From: Tigriopus japonicus | Taxonomy: Eukaryota > Arthropoda > Copepoda > Harpacticoida > Harpacticidae | Length of the DNA stretch: 64,000 nt | Assembly: GCA_010645155.1 (NCBI GenBank) | Contig: CM021319.1 | Coordinates: 7,695,130 to 7,759,129, forward strand | Reading direction: 5' to 3' | Shown: one piece after another, positions 45,301-58,613 of the stretch | Layout: each line of letters starts with the position of its first letter | How positions within the stretch are numbered: the stretch's first letter is position 1 | Made by a program: the position numbers and the translations under genes | The notes under the pieces: generated by a model | Told to the model about the DNA's origin: nothing | What the model saw: the letters and a program-made list of their open reading frames with translations, nothing else | The model's database searches: none

Positions 45301-48300
45301 GTGGAGACCGAGGGCTTTGAGTCCACGGTGCATTCCAGTTGGGCCGTGTCATCTTTTTCCACTTTCAGGGGGTTTTCGGGGCCCACCGTGACCCGCGGGA
45401 AGTCTGAAAATCCATTAGATTTGCATGTTTTAGAATATTCAATTCATCCAAAGAAGAGAGAGAGAGAGAGAGAACTAAGGGAACGAAGGAAGGAGTTCTC
45501 GACTAATTTCCTAGTTCATTTGCCTTCTTCCTGAGTTCAACTTCAAAACGAAGGAGGAGGAGAAGAGAGAAAAAAAGAACACATCCCAAACGCAGAACAA
45601 AGTATCTGGCGGCATGATCTAAATGAGATGCTTATAAATGTGCCTTAACCATGTCGTTCCGAAACCCAATTTGCTACAAAAATGATTACAAAATTGGATA
45701 GTTTGCCAATAAGCAAAGTGATCCTCTGACAAGAGCGGACATGCAAGATGGGCCAACAAGCATTCGCTTTTACCGCAGGATCCCGTCAGAGGACGGAGAA
45801 AAGTGTGAATGAGCACATGAGGGGGGAAAAAAGAGAGAGGCATTCTTCTTCGCCGACGAGCCAAGAATCATTCGACCGTGATTGGTGATCATTTGTTCCT
45901 AAATTAGCTTTTTGTTGCATCCATAGGGCCAAGATGTAATTAAGATCCCTCCCGCTTAATTAGGCTCTCCTTTCACTTACAATTGACAAAAATGGCCGTC
46001 TTGCTCTCCATCTTGTTGCCTTCGCCCAGAGCTCGATTCCACACGGTGCATCGAAATGAGGTGCCATCGTCTTCCTTTGTGGGCATGATGGATAGGATGG
46101 ACTGGGTGGGATCATCCTTGGTTCTTCCCTGGACGAGTGTAGCGTCCAAAATCTTGGAATTAGCCTCATTGTACCAATGAATCTGTGGCGGCGGTGATCC
46201 GCCTAACGACGAGCAGGTCAGATTCAAGAGTCTTCCCTCAGTCGCTGTGGGTGTGGCGGGATCCAAAGAGGGCGGAGAAGGTTCCAAGAGGACGGTGAGA
46301 CCAATGGTCACTGAATGAAGCTCCAGACCTGAACCTCCTTCTTTCATTTGGCATTTGAATTGGCCATTGTCACGGTCGTAGGTGGCATCTTGGATGGTGA
46401 GATCATAAACACCTTCGGTGGGGCGGTAGTCGACGCTGGAATGAGAAGAGAGCACAAAAACCGATGAAAATGATGCTCCTTCTGAGACCTCGTCTCGGCA
46501 TAGTGAACGTTACTACTGTGCATTCGTTAAGAAGCCAATGTTATGCTATTCATCTCGCCTCCTACTCGCGGTTACGACGGGTGCTACTGTCATGCATGTC
46601 ATCTCTTTCATCATTTTGAAATGAACTTGTGAAGCTCTCGATGATGACGACGATTCTTCGGCATAGGGGATTTTCGCTTGATCGCTGTCATTGGAGCAAC
46701 GATCATCGTCGTGGTCGAAGCCTTGCAATGGAGGCTGGTCGGAGATGAAGACAGACATCCTCAGGGCGTATTTATCCCCTGAAGACACAGAAAAAAAGAC
46801 GGAGTTCCAAGAGAGCTAGCCAGAAGAAAGAAGGAGGGAGGGAATAATTGCACTTGAGTAAAGCGGAATGATCCTTCAGCCAAAGTACCCATCATTACGT
46901 CGTACCATCGGTGGTTGTGGATTGGCCACTATCACCACCACGACCAGTACCATCCCTTCGGGACATCAAAAACTGGTTGTTCTCGAGGGGAAATATTTTT
47001 TCCTTGCCTCTTGAATTGAGTGAATGCATTTTGGTGCCACCAAGTAAACCTACACATATTCCTGCTTGTAACTTAAGAGGACCTTTCGATCGTTTCGTTC
47101 GTTTTTTTTGTTTCAAATGGCACACATTCAGAAAAATTCTCAGATCTGACAGGCCACTCCTTGGTAATGCAGGTACGCACCCCTCAAGGTGGGTCTTGAC
47201 CACCTTTTTTGTTGTCATTTCATGCTTAGTCAAGATTTTAGGAATCATTTCATGGCATGACCAAAGAAAAAACCCGCAAACGCCAATCTTCGAATTAATC
47301 CATAAAAGCTCTTTGTCATTGTTTCAATGGCTTCGAGAGTCGAGCAAAAGCGGCCTCGATTCCACGTGTGTTTGAACAAGAAATGAAAGAGTTCAACCAG
47401 AGACGTTAATGTTCCCTCACTTTGAACCAAGAAACGGTGTCCATCACAAGGAGAGAATCCACACAGGATTGAAGGTATGTGGACGAAGAGTACGTGTGGT
47501 ACATGTTGGTTAGTTAGTGAATGTATGCAAATGGGGGTTCTTTTCGTTTTGTTCGTTCTGGTGTGCTTGAGTAATTATGAATTCCAGCGTGCCAAGCCAA
47601 GAATGGCCACCGCCCTCAATCCAATTGACATGCGTTCCTTTCAAATAGTTGAAATACGATCATACTTCTTTGGCGTGAGTGAGTGTGTCTTTTTTTGATA
47701 AATGCGAATGCATTTACGACTCTGGGTTAGTGAGCAAAGCCCGAAACAACCTGCTGCAGATTTCAGAGAACCAGAAACCCAAAGCCAAACTCGGTTCTCG
47801 GCATTCTGTTATTCTCCATGGTGTCTGTCTGATGCTGTTCTCCTCTTTTCAAAGCAATTCAATAAATTTGCTGGAAGCGTCTTTAAGTACTAGTGGGTCA
47901 AAATTACCCCACGTCCTCTCGACGTATCTCTAGTGTCTTTCTAAAGTTCGCTCTGATTTGAGTGAGGCCTGAAGGAAGCCATCGCCAGGAGACGAAAAAG
48001 ACGACGACCGACCAGAAGATAAAAGCATCGTAAAAATGCCCTGCCACCATGGCTACTTGTTCTTGAATGCAGAATGTCTTGGAGCCGCCCCCAGAACCCT
48101 GGGCAAATTTCATTCTTCTCGCTCTTTCTTGTGATCAGCATTTTCACCGTCGTCGAGGTGCTTGAATGTGGCTCAAATTGGTCAGTTCAGAACAAGCCCT
48201 ATTTGCTATGCAAACGACTATTGCAGCATTCACTCAAGTGGCTTCAAAGAGAGCCTGGAAGCCATTGGGTTGGCTAGTTGGCCTGGCCTATGATTTGCTC

Positions 48301-49062
48301 AATCCGACCCGTTTTGTCCATGTGCAATTTTTCTTACCCGAATCAGCCTGACCCTTTCCACGAACCCCAACCGAGTTCGACGTATCACTCGTTGATACAC
48401 GCTAGTCACGCACGCATGCACACACACGCATACATACATCCATACAAAGTACAGATGGCCTCGGTGGTGAAAACGGAATGATCCTTATAAAACTTGACCA
48501 ATTTTAATTAGCAGAGTCTGTTGCAACAGGTGATATAATTTTGCCAATAGATGAGGGCCAGTCTATCCAACGCTATCCATTGATGGGTGTGTGTTTATAT
48601 GTTTTCATGTTACTGGACAAGCTTTGTGCATTGTTACGAGAGTGAAAAAACGTCTCGCTCGAAGCTATCTCTCGCAACCATCTTGCATCCTTACCTCTCC
48701 TGCTCAACTCGTTTTCTTTTTCTCCATCTCTTACCTGTACTTGGCCTGATATGGCGTTTCCCCGATGGCCACATTATCATGCCCGTTTCGATTGGTACGG
48801 ATCCAGTAGAGGGTGGACGCTTTTTGCGCCAACTCGGCCGAGAATCGGCATTCCAATTTGACTCTGTCCCCTTCTTGCACGTCGATGATGGTTTGAGCTT
48901 CAGTGGTCGTACCACCTCCACTACTACTACCATCAGAACCACTTGGTCCGATGCCGTCGGCGTCCGTAGACGAGAGGATCGCGGCCAGGCTCGCTGTGGT
49001 CAGACTTTCTCCCGCGGGAGATGATGATTGCTGAATCTGGCCTAAAGCTGAGCTGATCAGAC
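42362..49062 (-). CDS. ed: Echinoid-type Ig/FN3 cell adhesion protein (5' end not certain)
   Basis: Confident exons 48735-49062, 45981-46435, 42725-45403 and 42362-42594 join in phase (1231 complete codons plus stop, with a first codon split with an upstream exon). Order: seven Ig domains, two fibronectin III domains, one membrane segment (WLIALIIILIVLAVMIMILV, encoded at about 43300-43366), a Cys cluster and a cytoplasmic tail of about 265 residues. This layout and the C-terminal PDZ ligand EIIV match Drosophila Echinoid, a homophilic/heterophilic adherens-junction protein that binds Bazooka and Canoe through that motif and modulates EGFR, Notch and Hippo signalling. The tail has PPPYSSY and two Gln/His-rich tracts. 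The signal peptide is missing; a candidate first exon is listed at 53983-54070. Drosophila Echinoid is about 1330 residues, so little is missing. Confidence 0.93.
42466..42546 (-). repeat. Poly-Gln/His coding repeat in echinoid tail
   Basis: CAA/CAG-rich stretch encoding runs of Gln with His (IQQQQHQHQQQ and on), near a second Gln/His tract at about 42890-42935. Likely variable in length. Confidence 0.85.
45455..45473. repeat. (AG)n microsatellite
   Basis: Nine to ten AG units in the 45404-45980 intron of echinoid. Confidence 0.9.
46436..48734 (-). other. Intron of echinoid (2.3 kb)
   Basis: Donor CAG|GTAAGA at 48735/48734 and acceptor ATTCCAG at 46436. Open frames inside (for example 46895-47375 on both strands) lack support. 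Confidence 0.6.
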
Positions 49063-50468
49063 CTGAAATGACAGAGAAAACATCATGAAGAACATGGTTT
49101 CTTTGGAAAAAAGGGAGGAGGATGAGACCAGGAAGATGTGGAGGTAGAAGTCTATTGATTTGGTCCTCTTCCTGGAATCTCATTCTCAATGGTTCTGAAC
49201 ATGCTATAAACGCTAGTTTTTCTCATTCTTCGATTCTTTTTCGACGCTGGAGGAGAAAAGCAAAACCCAAACTTTGAACGAACGAACGAACTGAACGTGG
49301 ATTCGACGAGACTCACTCGATTATGGTGGGAGAACATGTGTTCGTCGAGTGGTGCTCAATTCAGACAGGACCTTGAACAGGAAATTTAAAGTCGATTCGA
49401 GAACGAGTGATTTCCAAATCAAATCGAAAGGACACCCAAATCTAAGAGACACGCATTGGCGCACCCACACGTTCGTTCGTTTGTTCGTTGGTCTTTCTGA
49501 TCGAAGTCATGCGTCGGGGAAAAAGAAGAATGGAATAAATCTAATCGCCTCAGATGATGGCAAATCAAGTGTGACAAAGGAATTCCAACCCGAATCGATT
49601 TCGCCATCGGTTTACCAAATAAAAATGACAAAAGACGCCTTCTTTCTCCTCTGTTCGGTAGTGGTGGTGTCTTCGTGTTCAGTTGGACGTAAACGTAAAA
49701 GTTGATGGACGTGGACAAGTCTGCCAACCAGTCGGTGAACATGTGGTTGGCGGGTTTCGGACCAATGGCCAAACACATGAATGACTTTCAAAGCCGCACT
49801 CAAGCGAGCAATCAATGCAACAAGTCGTCACTTGAACAAACATCATGATCATTGTGACGATGACGATGATGATGATGATAATAATACTACTAATGATGAT
49901 CATCGTCTTGGATGGGGAATGGAGATCCTCGAGCATCATCATCGTCATCATATTCATCATCATTATCTGATGTTCTTGTTTCTATCAGAAGCCGAGTGTT
50001 CAATTACAAGTGCCGCTGCCATTGATTACAATCTTGCCATTTTGGGGGTCTTTAAGCACGAAAAACTCATTTCGAACCTTCCAGCGCCCAACCTATCTCA
50101 TCATTTCCACCCAAAACGTCCAGGAACACGCTCGATAATGTATTCAAAATCATGGCCCTATTCACCAAATAATCATTGGGACTGAGGGAAACGGCAATAA
50201 AAGCAATAAATAACTCGGCCAAATCGAGGGAGGGCCAAAGAATGAGTGAGGCCTGACTCACTGACTTCTTCTTCTCGTTCCTTTCTGACGGTTCTTTCCA
50301 CTTAATGCCACCCTCGCTGAATCCAACGAGCTGTCTAAACATTATCGAATTTGAAAAATGGGCAAATTTTCTCCCCAAGACATCCATCCCATTGGCATGA
50401 AACGTTCGTTTGCCACCATGGAGTTATTTTTCCGTCTTCCGTCATAAAAGCCGAGATCGATAGGCACA

Positions 50469-50496
50469 AGAGAGAGAAAGAGAGAGAGAGAGAAAG
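50469..50496. repeat. (AG)n microsatellite
   Basis: Interrupted AG/GA run. Confidence 0.85.
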
Positions 50497-51605
50497 TAAA
50501 GGGAAAATTGAAAACCTGCTTGCTTCCCTTCCTTCCTGATTGTACACAATGCTCACTCTACTCCTCTCTTTTACTCCTAGATAGGGCCAGTAATACATAG
50601 CTTTACTCTTCCTACACGTTGCAATCTCCACAAGTACGTACACGCATGAGCTTACGTAGGTTCGTACGTATGTATGTACGTATACCAGTATGTGTATTTG
50701 CAGGCTCCATGCCAAATGGCGGGCAGTCAGTCAGTTAGTCAACGTGCATTTGTAGAGTAAGTTGAGATTTTCGTAATCATGCTGCTTTGAACCACATGCA
50801 GAAGTGTAGGGCATGTACAAATCCCAGTTCAAAGAACGGATGAGGCCTCCTCATGGCAGTCACGGCCTTAACAAGGGCGGGGTCAATGTGTCTCGGGACA
50901 TTTCCTACCGCGACGACCACGATGCGGATTGCAGAAGAAAGAGCAGGACGACGAGGGGCTGAATTAACCCGCTCAATAATACTCTCTATGCTCTCAGGGA
51001 CATCTGACTTAACAACATGCACACTCACTCACTTCAAACTCCAAGTGATGTAGGCTCGTTTAAGGGCTCTACGATTGGAAGTGAATTCGTTATGGACTCT
51101 CGGTTTGGTTTCCATTGAGAGTACGTAGTACGAAGGAGTTTACCTCCCTCCCCTCCCCCCATTTTTGGGAGGACTGAAACTAATTCAGATTTCTCAATGT
51201 CACACGAGCGAGAAATTTTGAATGAAGAAATAGATCCTAATCAGATCCTTTTCTAAACAGTTTTCTATGAAGGAGTGTAACGGAGAAGGTTCATTTGGTT
51301 TTAGCGGCATGAGAATCTCACAGCATAGCACCACTCGCACGTTGAAGAACGTTGAAAAGTCAATAACAACAAGAATACTATGGCCATCCATTAGTCGGAA
51401 AGATACGGATTTTGAACGCGATTGTTGGTCCTGGAAGCTACTACCTACGTACATACTACAGTAGAGCGTGTAGCTGACCTAAATCCTGCCCATCGGATGG
51501 ATGATGTTGGTTGCAAGCAATGGCGCATCATCATTGGTCAATTCTCTCACAAAGCTGCGTTCCCCACCACCAAATGACATTATTTATCAGATCCTAAAGA
51601 GCCTC

Positions 51606-51632
51606 TTTCTTTTTCTCTTTCTCTCTCTCTCT
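51606..51632. repeat. (CT)n microsatellite
   Basis: Interrupted CT/TTTC run. Confidence 0.85.
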
Positions 51633-53982
51633 ACCTTTTTTCCTCCCCTGGAGCGGTCAATGCCAGTTCAAGTCACAGATTACCGCTTCAAACGACTGCC
51701 AAAGCGGACGAGATTGTGGACTCCATATAACAATAATGACATAGGAGGTACCATAGGGCAGACCAGGTATAAGGAGCACAGAAAGTTCCCTGGATCCTCG
51801 TCCTCGAGAGAAAAACTGGCCCCGTCTCGCCTCGCATTTATGAATCCAAATGGGATAAACAAGCTTTTGTCGAGGCATGAATGGGGAATGGGGGTCAAAT
51901 CGATATTTGGCGAGGGGTTGAGCTTACTGCTGTGCAATAGATGATGGTGAGAGTCCGCCGAATCCCATGCATACTACTACTCCTACATTGTGTATGTACG
52001 CTATGCTCGATCGTCGGTTGAGAGTCAGTCGACTTGGCCGTCAAGTCATTCATCAGTTAGAGAGGAAGTCTGGCAGAGTGAAGGAGATTGAGGATCTCCA
52101 AACCCCTTTTTGTGCATGGGCTCGAATAAGAGAAAAGCCGAGAAAGAGCTCCTTACTTAGCCAGCTCAAGTCAGAAGCAGGTTTCTGGCCTCAGCTTGTG
52201 GTTTCCCGGGGTTTTCGGGCAGAGACGAATATCATTTTGGCACCATATGAGCTGGTTAACCTGTTCTCGAAATGCTTTAGCCTCTTGTATGCGGTATGCA
52301 GCAAACTAATAGGTTCAAGAGGGAATATGGACATACATTGAAGTGGCAATACTTCTTGGCTGTCTCACGTGGAAATTAGTCATGCACTTACTGTCCGCCG
52401 AGATTCGGGGTTAGCTAACTAACGAGGAGCTGAATATATAGTATGCTCTTGTCACACTGGGATCTTTAGAGATTACAACAATGGGAAAAACCGCCAGCTT
52501 CATGCATGATCATCATGATCATCATCGTCGTCGTCGTCATCCCCGCTCGCGTCCGTAACATCCACTACCAAATTAGAGAGGACGACTATTTGAAGCTGTT
52601 CGATATTGCAAGCAGAGCGTATTGATTGAGAATCTAAAGATGTTTCGGTGTTCTCCTTCCTTCAGGCTTCGGTTCTTGCGTCTTCTTACCCATGGTTCTC
52701 CAGCTCTCATCTGGCAAGCAAGCAAGCAAGCTAGGCTCCTTTTCTCAGCAGAAAATATTTGGTTTCGGCAATTTCGAGTCCATCAATCAATTGTGTGCAC
52801 TCCATCGCGTCGCTGAGATAGGTGTATGTAGTGATAGTTTTGGCAGAAAAGAAATTCCCTTTTAATATTTGGGAGTATTCAAACTTTGAGAGCCATGAAA
52901 TGGTGGTGCCCTTCCCGGGCCATTAACATACATTACATGTGCATGAGTAGGTATTGGTATAGTCGTACAAGATACCTTCGCTAGCAGCTGCTTTGAAAGT
53001 GATTTGAACACGGGTCTTTCCTCTCAATGAAGTATGTCGATGTGAGTGTGTCTTTCTTTCTCATTGAAGTTGGGGCAACAACATTAGCTAGCTCCACCTC
53101 TTCCATCTTCGTCTTCTTGCTCTGCTCAACCAACCACTTAGGCCGTTGGTGTGAGAGAGAGCCTTTTTTATTTGAATTTCAAAACTCGCCTAATTAGAGG
53201 GTTTCGTCTTGATGGATTTTCTCTCCATGTTTGCCAGTCCAAGTCCTTCAGAAACTCACTGCAAGACCAGTACAACGTATTGGTACTCGCGAGATGATGA
53301 TGGCAAAGGCGGCGGCAGCACAAGAACCATCACCTCCACTGAGCAGAAAACTCTTCTCCCCCCAAAGCCATGGTCCTCTCCTGGACTTTGTACTTGGTGT
53401 GCTTAGGTCCTTCATTGGATCATAGATTTCTTGCCCGGAGAAATCTTAGCCAGCTCTGGACGTCATCGTCATTACAATGCGGCAATTCATCAGAATACTC
53501 GCAGAACGAGAGGCCATCACCCGAGGACGACCACGAACCGCCGCCACCACCACCATCATCGTCATCATCATGATCATGATGGTAGGGCGAACACTTACTC
53601 GAACAAGATGAACGAGAAGAAGCAGGACCATGGATGGTAGAGCCGTTCGGCAGCCATAAATGAGTCAAAAGTCAGAAAACCTGTCTGTCGGGAAAGTGGG
53701 GGCAACCATTCGGGGCACCACTCTTGCCTCCTCCAGCACTCTCGCTCGCTTTGGCGAAGGTATGCCCTAACCCTGAACTACCATCACAGGTAGAAGAAGA
53801 GCTGGATCGCTGCTTCCTTGGAAGGAGTAGCAATGGTTGCACGTTGTACGAAGCCGAACTACTCAGAACTTCTTGTTGGTTCGAGAGAGATAAGAATGCC
53901 GTGGGCTTCAAAAAATTAGGAGTTCCAAGATGGGGCGCGCTGAGGCACTTCTTGCGCCTCTCTCCTGATTTGGTTGGTTCAC

Positions 53983-54070
53983 CTGAGCGCGCTTCAGAAA
54001 AAACCTCGGCCCAAGCGGCCCGTAAATTGGTGGCCAAGTTCGCTGACCCCAATATCAAAATGGTTATCAT
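53983..54070 (-). CDS. ed: Candidate first coding exon of echinoid (signal peptide)
   Basis: The ATG at 54070 directly follows an acceptor-like CCTCCCTCAG. It opens MITILILGSANLATNLRAAW, a plausible though short secretion signal, and the frame ends at GCGCTCAG|GTGAACC in phase 1. That is exactly the phase needed by the exon at 49062, and joining them gives 1260 residues in total, close to Echinoid. Against it: the intron would be 4.9 kb, the n-region lacks basic residues, and other upstream exons outside this search could serve as well. Confidence 0.35.
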
Positions 54071-54581
54071 CTGAGGGAGGCCAAGCCAAAAGAGCGGAGG
54101 AAAGACTCCTCGAGATCTCGACGCCGTTTGGGCCAACGAACGCGTATATGTATTTGGTGGTAAGTGCTTTTGGGGTTTGGGTCTTGGCGAGAAGTGGCAA
54201 AGCAGAATTTTCTTCGTCCTCTACTGGGATACTTTTCTACCTGGACGACGACCGACCGACCAACTAACAAACCGGACTGGGATGAAATGAAATGAGGGAC
54301 CCGAAGAAGCCAAGATCTACCCAAAGCAAGAAGAAAGAGGAGAAAAAGCGAAGAACGTCAGAAGAACGCAGGGCGTTGTTGGAAATGTTTTAGGGCACAT
54401 GGTCAAGTCTTGAGTTGGAAGTAGTTTAGGTAGCGTTGGTTGAATACCACAAACTTGCTTTGCTTAGTGGGTCGCGGATGGCTTGCTGGCATAAACTCCG
54501 CATTATTATTTCGATGAAGGAGAAAAAGCAAAAGAAGAAGGAAAGCGAAATTTAGGAATGTGACCGAGTCCATTTAAAGTT

Positions 54582-54603
54582 CATCATCATCATCATCATC
54601 ATC
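54582..54603. repeat. (CAT)7 microsatellite
   Basis: Seven perfect CAT units. Confidence 0.95.
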
Positions 54604-57600
54604 TTTGTATCTTGAGCTTAATATACATAATGCCCTGGCTTGAGCTCGTTGGTCTCGAATTCTTCTCTCATCCAATGAAATTAAGCCCAAGATTCTATGA
54701 ATTTTAAAGAAGCCTGATCATAGGATAGCATCTCGGGCACCTTCGATCAACTGCTACAATATTGGAAACATTGTTGGAAACTGTATTGTTACCACCACCA
54801 CCGTGACTACTTTATAAATCAGCCAGACGAAGGATTTCTCCTTCACTCCGGTTAAAAGCATTCTTCAACTTTCAACCGGCGAACGAATTGCCACTTCAAT
54901 AACGAGAAATGGATCCGTCTAAATAGCCCCTCATGACCTTAGAGCAAAGGATGTGCTCGACTCTCATCTCATTCCCGGTTTAAACGAGGCTTGTTCTCGC
55001 TTTCTTCCACTCTGAAGGGCTCAATTTCATCCTGACTCATCTCTCGCTCTCAGGCGTGAAAATCATTTCAATTTCGGTCTAATTCCGTTTGACACTAACC
55101 TTCGAGTTTTCCAACGGATATAGCGTACAACTGTATACCGAGTGTCTAAGCAAAACACTGCTTGCTTCGTTGCTTCCCGGTATTTTCCCAATTGAAGCGT
55201 GACGAACAAAATATGCGCGTATTCACTGAGGTGAGTGTTGTTGTGCAAGTCAATATGAGACCCAGAACGAGAATCGGGGATATGCCTGCATCTCATCTGT
55301 AGTGCTCGTGGAGATAACCAATCTCAATCTATGAGTGAGTAACTAACTCACTCATTCACCCGCTGCATAAACGACAAGCAGGTAAACCACAAGCAGCGTT
55401 GTCACAAATTTGTTCATCCTCCACTTGGTTTTGGTTGTTAGCAGCTCGCTTGCTTCCACATGGGCAATATATATTGCGCAAAGAGATGTGGTTTCAGATA
55501 ATTATGGTCTTGCATACCATGTGATGAGGATGATGATGGCGATGCTTACTCGGAAACAAATTGACCTTTCTTAAATCTTGGCATTCTTGAGCTACTTCAA
55601 CGTGTTTTCTTCTCCAAATTTGTAAGTACCAAGAAGCAAGGAGCCGGAGGTTGACGACGAAAGAGTCATTAGTCCGCTTCGATCCACCCAAAACAACAAC
55701 ATTCGAAACACGACGACGACATACTTCAGCAACACCTAGTTCCAAGGGAGTCTCTTCTCGGAAGATCGATCGCCAAGCTAATGAAGAAAATTCCAATTAA
55801 GAAACTATCCAAACACCATCGCTGCTCGCCAGAGATTCCAGATTCGCCAAGCGATTTCTCTCCCCTCAATCCAAAAGTCTCATTCAAGTATCGAGTCCAA
55901 TTTGGCATCAGATGGTTCAATTTTGCCCGTCGATGATGCCAAATTCCTGGGTTATTGGATTTGAGATACCGATAACAGCGCTTCAACAGGTCCTACTGGT
56001 AGTCGTAAACCATTTGATAGAAGGGTAACGAGATTGTCATGTGAGTCATGATCAAAGATGAATGAACCTTGAAAGAAGAAGGTTGTTGCAATAGAACGAA
56101 CAGCCTCTCTCACATCACCATGGCAATCACGTCAATGTTTTTTGGCCTTATCAGAAATCTCATCTGCAACTGGTAGTTGCCATTTCTGAACTTCCGTCTT
56201 AATTCTCACACTCTCTTGTTGGTTGCAGATTCTCATCATGATAAAATTGGGCAAATTTGAACTCGCTCTACATTTTGGTGGGAAGAGATTGGAGGTCAAT
56301 AATTCATACCCCAATTAAAAGACACGGAAGAAGATCCATCGCTATTACCTTGAAGGTAGCGAAAAAGAGGATAAAGGCCGAGATAAAAGTTATCGGCGCG
56401 AACAAACCAACGTCCAAGGAAATGACAGGGCCAATCTGCCATCTCATGATAAACGTTGGTTGGATGTCGTTCTTTTCAGACTAAGAACATTAACAGCCAA
56501 CAGGGGGACAGGTTTGTTTGGCAGCCTGATCTCTTTGAAGAATCCCAGGAAATTTGATTACATCTCCCTGTTGTGAATAAGTGTTTGTACTTGGCTTAGG
56601 GGTCGCTTCTTGGCCGTTTTAGTAGTGCAACAACATAAAAGTGTCGATGTGTGGGAGCGACGACGACAATGACTTTAATGACGACCCAGCATTTCCCAAC
56701 GTCAACAACAGTTGCTGTGGGCAAAAAGGGGTTCGTACGGGAGCTCATTTGAAATGAATCATTCTGGCCCTTTATTCAACATGTATACATCGACAACACG
56801 GAAAAGTCAACTTTGGGCTCCATTGTTGTTCGGATTGAAGGCCCGTTTCTGGAATACCTCGGGTCTTTTTTCCTCCTGGTTGTTTGGTTCACTCGAAGTG
56901 GTCGAGCTCTGTTTTGTGTTGTGAACTGGGTGTAATTACATTTGGATTAGCAGTTACTTGGAGGCCTGCACTTAGCGCATTAGTTCATTTGACTCCAAAG
57001 AGGGAAGTGGTTTGGTATTTTATTGCTCCGGGGAGATCGTTAGACCCCTTGTAGCACTTCTGGATGTAATCAGGAACTCACTGCCCTCCCCCAAATAAAA
57101 GATTGCCCAATGGGGAATCAAAGGGAATTCGAATCTAAGCTTTTTTCAGGTCTGAACTCTGAATGCCCAAGGTTATTGTGATAATTATGCGTGTTTCATC
57201 AATCAAATTCCGAGACATCCCCTCGTCCGATTTGGGGCACTATGAACCGTACAACAACTGCGATGAAGTTTCTAGCCATCTACTATTGTTTCTACGTTGC
57301 CGCGAATTTTGTTTTCCGTACGGTTCTTTCTGTAACGAATTGCCAACAAATGATGATCAAGATGATTGTGGTAGCAAATCAATAACGGAATCGGAGAAGT
57401 GATCGCCACTCTTACGCTACCTTTAGCATTTCCTATCGAAGATTTGTATGTACGAATGTGAATCCGTTCGTTCATTTGTTTGGCCGGCCAAAACTGAGAG
57501 AATGACTCTGCTGTTGAAAATGATGAGAGGTCTCCTTTCATAAATTGGACGGAAATCTGACTCTTCGAATGGAGCCAATTAAATGCTCTAAAAGCTGAGC

Positions 57601-57960
57601 TATAAACTTTATGAGACTTCAGGCTCATGCCTGTGATAAGGAGATTAATCCGAACGAAAGGAACGTAAAAAAGAAGGGGACGTAAAACGAATTCGAAAGA
57701 AAGAAAAAAAGAAGTCCAGACGACCAATGGCATTTGTATATTTACAACACATGCAACAGAAGGAGGCGTGTCTGGGTAATGACCAGCAATGAGAGAGGAA
57801 CCCCGAAAATTGGGTTCTTTCATGACATGTCATCATCATCATTCTCCAGATTGTCCCCCTCGAAAAAAGTGACCAAGAATTCACTGGTCTAACAAGAAAA
57901 GAGCCTCAACACCAAGACACTACTAATTTAGGTACTGGAGAGCAATTCAGGTCTCAACAG

Positions 57961-57984
57961 ACTGACTGACTGACTGACTGACTG
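57961..57984. repeat. (ACTG)n tetranucleotide repeat
   Basis: Perfect ACTG units followed by degenerate copies to about 58010. Confidence 0.95.
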
Positions 57985-58587
57985 TCTGAGTGACAGAGTG
58001 ACTGTCTGACCAGGAGCCAATTATGAGTTCCTCTGCTTCCATGTGAGTGACCAAGCCACCTAAATTGACATTTTTGCGCCGTAAATCTCAAAATCAGAGG
58101 AGCTTTGAATTCAAAGTGTCTTTGGATGAGTGGCTCCATTTGAGAAGAAAGGCCATTCTTCTTATTCTTCTACTCCCAGAAATATGAGGCTCGTTCAAAG
58201 TTTGAACGTGTAGAGAGGATAGGAGCAAACAGTCGCTATGTACGTAGTATGATAGCCTGAAATTTATGCATTATGTTGTTGTACACGGAGAGGTAGATCT
58301 GGACTACTGTTGAATCACGATTGTTCCTCTCGCCATGGTCGAACGTCTAACTAACGAGACTCTTCTAACAAGCTGGTTTCCCTGCGTGAATAATTACGGT
58401 GGTAAAATCCCTCTCCACCAATGTCAATCAGCCCGGGAGAGGCTTTGTCATAAAAGATTTGAATTTTCGACCAGATGACTCAAAACGACAATAAAATGGA
58501 TCGTCTCTATTCAAAAAGACGCGTCAACCCCGCTCTCCAATCAACCATTTAGAGTGAGTCTCTCTCTCTCTGGCTTACTAGGTAGAT

Positions 58588-58613
58588 AGGTTGGTTGGAT
58601 GGTTGGTTGGTTC
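58588..58613. repeat. (GGTT)n imperfect repeat
   Basis: GGTT units with one GGAT interruption. A similar run occurs at 62907-62923. Confidence 0.85.

Larger units (their letters stand above)
49063..53982. other. Probable large 5' intron of echinoid, repeat-rich
   Basis: No supported exon. Contains GAT/CAT runs (49864-49885, 49935-49968), AG and CT runs (50469-50496, 51606-51632) and a TACG/TATG palindromic stretch near 50655-50685. A minus-strand frame at 50777-51028 is open for 83 codons but has only a GTG start and no recognised family. Confidence 0.4.
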
